DNA from: Phycisphaerales bacterium
Lineage (GTDB): Bacteria; Planctomycetota; Phycisphaerae; Phycisphaerales; UBA1924
Direction: 5' to 3'
Assembly: GCA_020427635.1 (NCBI GenBank)
Contig: JAGQOH010000026.1
Coordinates: 1 to 43,645 of the forward strand
DNA: 43,645 nucleotides
The position numbers were made by a program, and so were the translations under genes. This document shows positions 41,459 to 43,645 of this stretch, piece by piece (position 1 is the first letter of the stretch; each line of letters starts with the position of its first letter). The notes under the pieces are model-generated. The model saw nothing but the letters and a program-made list of their open reading frames with translations. It did no database searches and had not been told where the DNA came from.

Positions 41459-42244
41459 ATGACGAGCCTCGTCGACATCCTGCCGCATGTGACGCCCTTC
41501 GCCGCGATCCTTGCGCGCGTTGCGGGGCTGTTTCTCTTCACGCCCATCCTCTCATCCGTGCTTCTGCCGATTCCCGTGCGCGCCATGGTCGTCGTGATGC
41601 TCACCGCAGCGCTCTACCCCATGGCCGATGTGTCGCAGTTGCTCGACGCGCGCCTCGACGTCATGGAGCTCGCGCCGCTCATGGCGACTGAGTCACTCAT
41701 TGGCTTGTCGCTTGGCCTACTCGCCTCCGTGCCGCTCATGCTTGTGCAAGTCGCCGGCGTCGTCATGGGGCAACAGATGGGCCTCTCGCTTGGACAAGCC
41801 TTCAACCCAGCGCTCGACATCGAGGCCGAGAACATTGGCCAATTCCTGTTCTTCATGGGCATCGCGAGCTTCTTGGCGATGGGTGGTCTTGAGATCGTCT
41901 TCTCCGCGCTCGTCACGACATTCACCCTCGTGCCCGCCGGCGCCTTCGCGCTCAATGAGGCGCCGCTCGATGTGCTCACTGGGCTCCTGGAGTCGGGCAT
42001 GGATCTTGCCCTGCGCGTGTCACTGCCCGTACTCGCGATCATCTTTGTCGAAACGGTCGCCGTTGGCGTGCTCATGAAGACTGTGCCGGGACTCAACATC
42101 CTGTCCTTCGGGTTTCCCATTCGCATTCTGGCTGGGCTCGCCGCCTTCATTGCCGGGCTCACAATGATTAGCGTCGCCCTCGAAAACGAAATCACCGTCG
42201 CCCTGGATGCCATGCAAGACTGGGCGTGGTCACTGGCGCGCTAG
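41459..42244 (+). CDS. fliR: flagellar export gate protein FliR
   Basis: This 261-residue polytopic protein has the FliR pattern: ILARVAGLFLFTPILSS, ESLIGLSLGLLASVPLML, MGQQMGLSLGQAFNPAL and a C-terminal helix (MISVALENEITVALDAMQDW). It completes the FliPQR pore. It lies 15 bases after fliQ and 18 before flhB. Confidence 0.97.
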   Translation: MTSLVDILPHVTPFAAILARVAGLFLFTPILSSVLLPIPVRAMVVVMLTAALYPMADVSQLLDARLDVMELAPLMATESLIGLSLGLLASVPLMLVQVAGVVMGQQMGLSLGQAFNPALDIEAENIGQFLFFMGIASFLAMGGLEIVFSALVTTFTLVPAGAFALNEAPLDVLTGLLESGMDLALRVSLPVLAIIFVETVAVGVLMKTVPGLNILSFGFPIRILAGLAAFIAGLTMISVALENEITVALDAMQDWAWSLAR

Positions 42245-42262
42245 CGCTCGAAAGGACGAAAC

Positions 42263-43333
42263 GTGGCCGACGATCTGGGCGAACGCACCGAAGACCCCAC
42301 ACCAAAGCGAAGGCAGGAAGCACGCGAGAAGGGCCAGATCGCGCGCAGCCAAGACCTCTCCGCCGCCATCATCATGATCGGCGCCGCCGTCATTCTCATC
42401 GCCTTTGGCCGCGAAATGATCTTCTCCATGGCGCGCTTCACACGCTTCTCCTTTGATGCGAACACGCTCGGCAGTGACCTCACGGGCGGTGCGCTCCCCG
42501 CCGATCTGCGCATCATCGCAGGCGAGATGCTTCGGCTCACCATCCCCATCATGGTCATCATGTTCCTCGTCGCTGGCTTGGCCCAGTTCACACAGGTTGG
42601 CGTGCTCTTCTCCATCAAGCCGCTCCGCCCCAATTGGAAGAAGTTCAACATCATCACGGGCCTCGGCAAGTTCTTCTCGAAGAAGTCTGCAGTCAAGGGC
42701 GTGATTGATATCCTCAAGCTCGCGCTGATCGCATCCGTCACAATCGCAATCGCACGAAGTGAAATGGACCAGATTGCTCACCTGGCGACACTCCCTCTCC
42801 TCGAGGGCATCATCGTCATCGCGTGGCTCCTCATGCGCGTGACAGTCTGGATCCTCCTCATCCTGCTGCTCATCGGCTTCGTGGACTGGATGTTTCAGCG
42901 TTGGCAAACCACCCAGGACCTCAAGATGACCCGCCAGGAAGTGCGCGACGAACGCAAAGCCTCGGAAGGCGATGCGGAGGTCAAGTCGCGCCGCTTGCGC
43001 ATCGCGCGCCAAATCGCCTTGCAGCGCATCAATGCTGATGTGCCCAAGGCCGATGTCATCGTGACCAATCCCACGCACTACTCAGTCGCCTTGCGCTACG
43101 ACCCCGACACCATGGCCGCCCCGCGCGTGGTCGCCAAGGGCGCCGACTACCTCGCCCTGCGCATTCGCCAAATCGCCACAATGCATGGCGTCCCCATTGT
43201 CGAGCGCCCACCGCTTGCCCGCGCGCTCTATCACCAAGTCGAAGTCGGGCGCGAGGTCAGTCTCGAGCACTATGAGGCCGTCGCCGAAGTGCTCGCCTAT
43301 GTGTATCGCTTGGAAGGCAAGATGGCCTCGTAG
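42263..43333 (+). CDS. flhB: flagellar export gate/substrate switch protein FlhB
   Basis: This 356-residue protein has four membrane helices and a cytoplasmic domain with the autocleavage site NPTH (Asn269-Pro270-Thr271-His272) in VIVTNPTHYSVALRYD. It opens with ERTEDPTPKRRQEAREKGQ, the family N-terminus. Cleavage at NPTH switches export from hook to filament substrates with FliK. GTG start, preceded by AAAGGA. Confidence 0.98.
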   Translation: MADDLGERTEDPTPKRRQEAREKGQIARSQDLSAAIIMIGAAVILIAFGREMIFSMARFTRFSFDANTLGSDLTGGALPADLRIIAGEMLRLTIPIMVIMFLVAGLAQFTQVGVLFSIKPLRPNWKKFNIITGLGKFFSKKSAVKGVIDILKLALIASVTIAIARSEMDQIAHLATLPLLEGIIVIAWLLMRVTVWILLILLLIGFVDWMFQRWQTTQDLKMTRQEVRDERKASEGDAEVKSRRLRIARQIALQRINADVPKADVIVTNPTHYSVALRYDPDTMAAPRVVAKGADYLALRIRQIATMHGVPIVERPPLARALYHQVEVGREVSLEHYEAVAEVLAYVYRLEGKMAS

Positions 43334-43353
43334 CCAGAGGAGCGCACTGAGCA

Positions 43354-43645
43354 TTGGCGAGTCCGTCGCGCAAACACGTCATCCCTGCCTGGGCCCTTTG
43401 GCTGCACAAGCACCGCGCGCTCATTGTGCCGCTTGCGTTCATTTCCTTGTTGGTCGTCGTGATCGTCCCCATGCCGCCCGTGCTCATGGACGTGCTGATC
43501 GCGATCAACATCTCCGTCGCGGTCATCATGCTCATGACCACGATGTACACCGAGCAACCGCTCGATTTTTCCGTCTTCCCATCGCTCTTGCTCGGCACGA
43601 CGCTCATGCGCCTGGTGCTCAACGTCGCCTCCACGCGCCTCATCC
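43354..43645 (+). CDS. flhA: flagellar export gate protein FlhA, N-terminal part (cut by window end)
   Basis: From the TTG at 43354, 97 codons are open to the window end. They read as FlhA: a charged start, a first helix (LIVPLAFISLLVVVIVPMP), VLMDVLIAINISVAVIMLM and SVFPSLLLGTTLMRLVLNVAST, the FHIPEP-family opening. AGAGGAG at 43336-43342 is the ribosome binding site, and there is no nearby ATG. The protein would be about 690 residues. Its position after flhB is canonical. Confidence 0.95.
   Translation, partial: MASPSRKHVIPAWALWLHKHRALIVPLAFISLLVVVIVPMPPVLMDVLIAINISVAVIMLMTTMYTEQPLDFSVFPSLLLGTTLMRLVLNVASTRLI

Overview
The window looks like a chromosomal segment of a flagellated planctomycete, most likely of the Phycisphaerae lineage. 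Supporting signs are a 16S rRNA 3' end with no 23S or 5S gene after it, secreted proteins ending in short dockerin-like EF-hand tags (core DLDDLQLLLFYFG), an ECF sigma factor directly followed by a Ser/Thr kinase with TPRs, an FTLIELLVVVAVVALL prepilin with a C-terminal DGH motif, and several small proteins I recognise from memory as planctomycete-conserved. DNA is GC-rich and the 16S keeps a canonical CCTCC anti-Shine-Dalgarno, matching the GGAGG-type sites in front of most genes. The organism assignment is inference; no search was run.

Layout. 1-318: 3' end of 16S rRNA, processing hairpins and an intrinsic terminator. 435-8872: five exported proteins carrying dockerin-like tags (an SGNH hydrolase; two tandem paralogues that combine a putative C39-like cysteine peptidase, a propeller-like region and a tag; two proteins sharing an unnamed N-terminal module). 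9026-12190: ECF sigma factor and membrane Ser/Thr kinase. 12272-12354: tRNA-Tyr. 12606-13462: a remarkable Asn/Trp/Tyr-rich low-complexity protein with its own strong terminator. 13543-20833: prepilin-like protein, cyclodeaminase-family protein, a small Cys-rich protein, a conserved hypothetical, a lipoprotein, an RDD membrane protein and a membrane-anchored TPR protein. 20992-43645: one long co-directional flagellar cluster in the order flgN-like, histidine kinase, sigma54 activator, flgB, flgC, fliE, fliF, fliG, fliH, fliI, fliJ, motE-like, fliK, flgD, TIGR02530-like, flgE, flbD, motA, motB, fliL, a 44-codon ORF, fliN, fliO, fliP, fliQ, fliR, flhB, and the first part of flhA, cut by the window edge.

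How it works together. The flagellar genes encode the rod start (FlgB, FlgC, FliE), MS ring and switch (FliF, FliG, FliN), the export gate (FliOPQR, FlhB, FlhA) and its ATPase complex (FliHIJ), hook assembly (FlgD, FliK, FlgE) and stator (MotAB, FliL). The kinase and the GAFTGA-containing activator at the head of the cluster probably drive sigma54 promoters: a near-consensus -24/-12 element lies just before flgB and a second lies upstream of the hook gene flgE. An exact GCCGATAA octamer, as in sigma28 promoters, precedes flbD-motA-motB. fliM is missing from its usual place between fliL and fliN; a 44-codon ORF fills that gap.

Most noteworthy: the Asn/Trp-rich protein, the peptidase-propeller-dockerin paralogue pair with a 72-nt identical tract at the tag, the promoter architecture of the flagellar cluster, and hints of leaderless initiation at two planctomycete-type genes. 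No CRISPR array, insertion sequence, prophage or defence system was seen.
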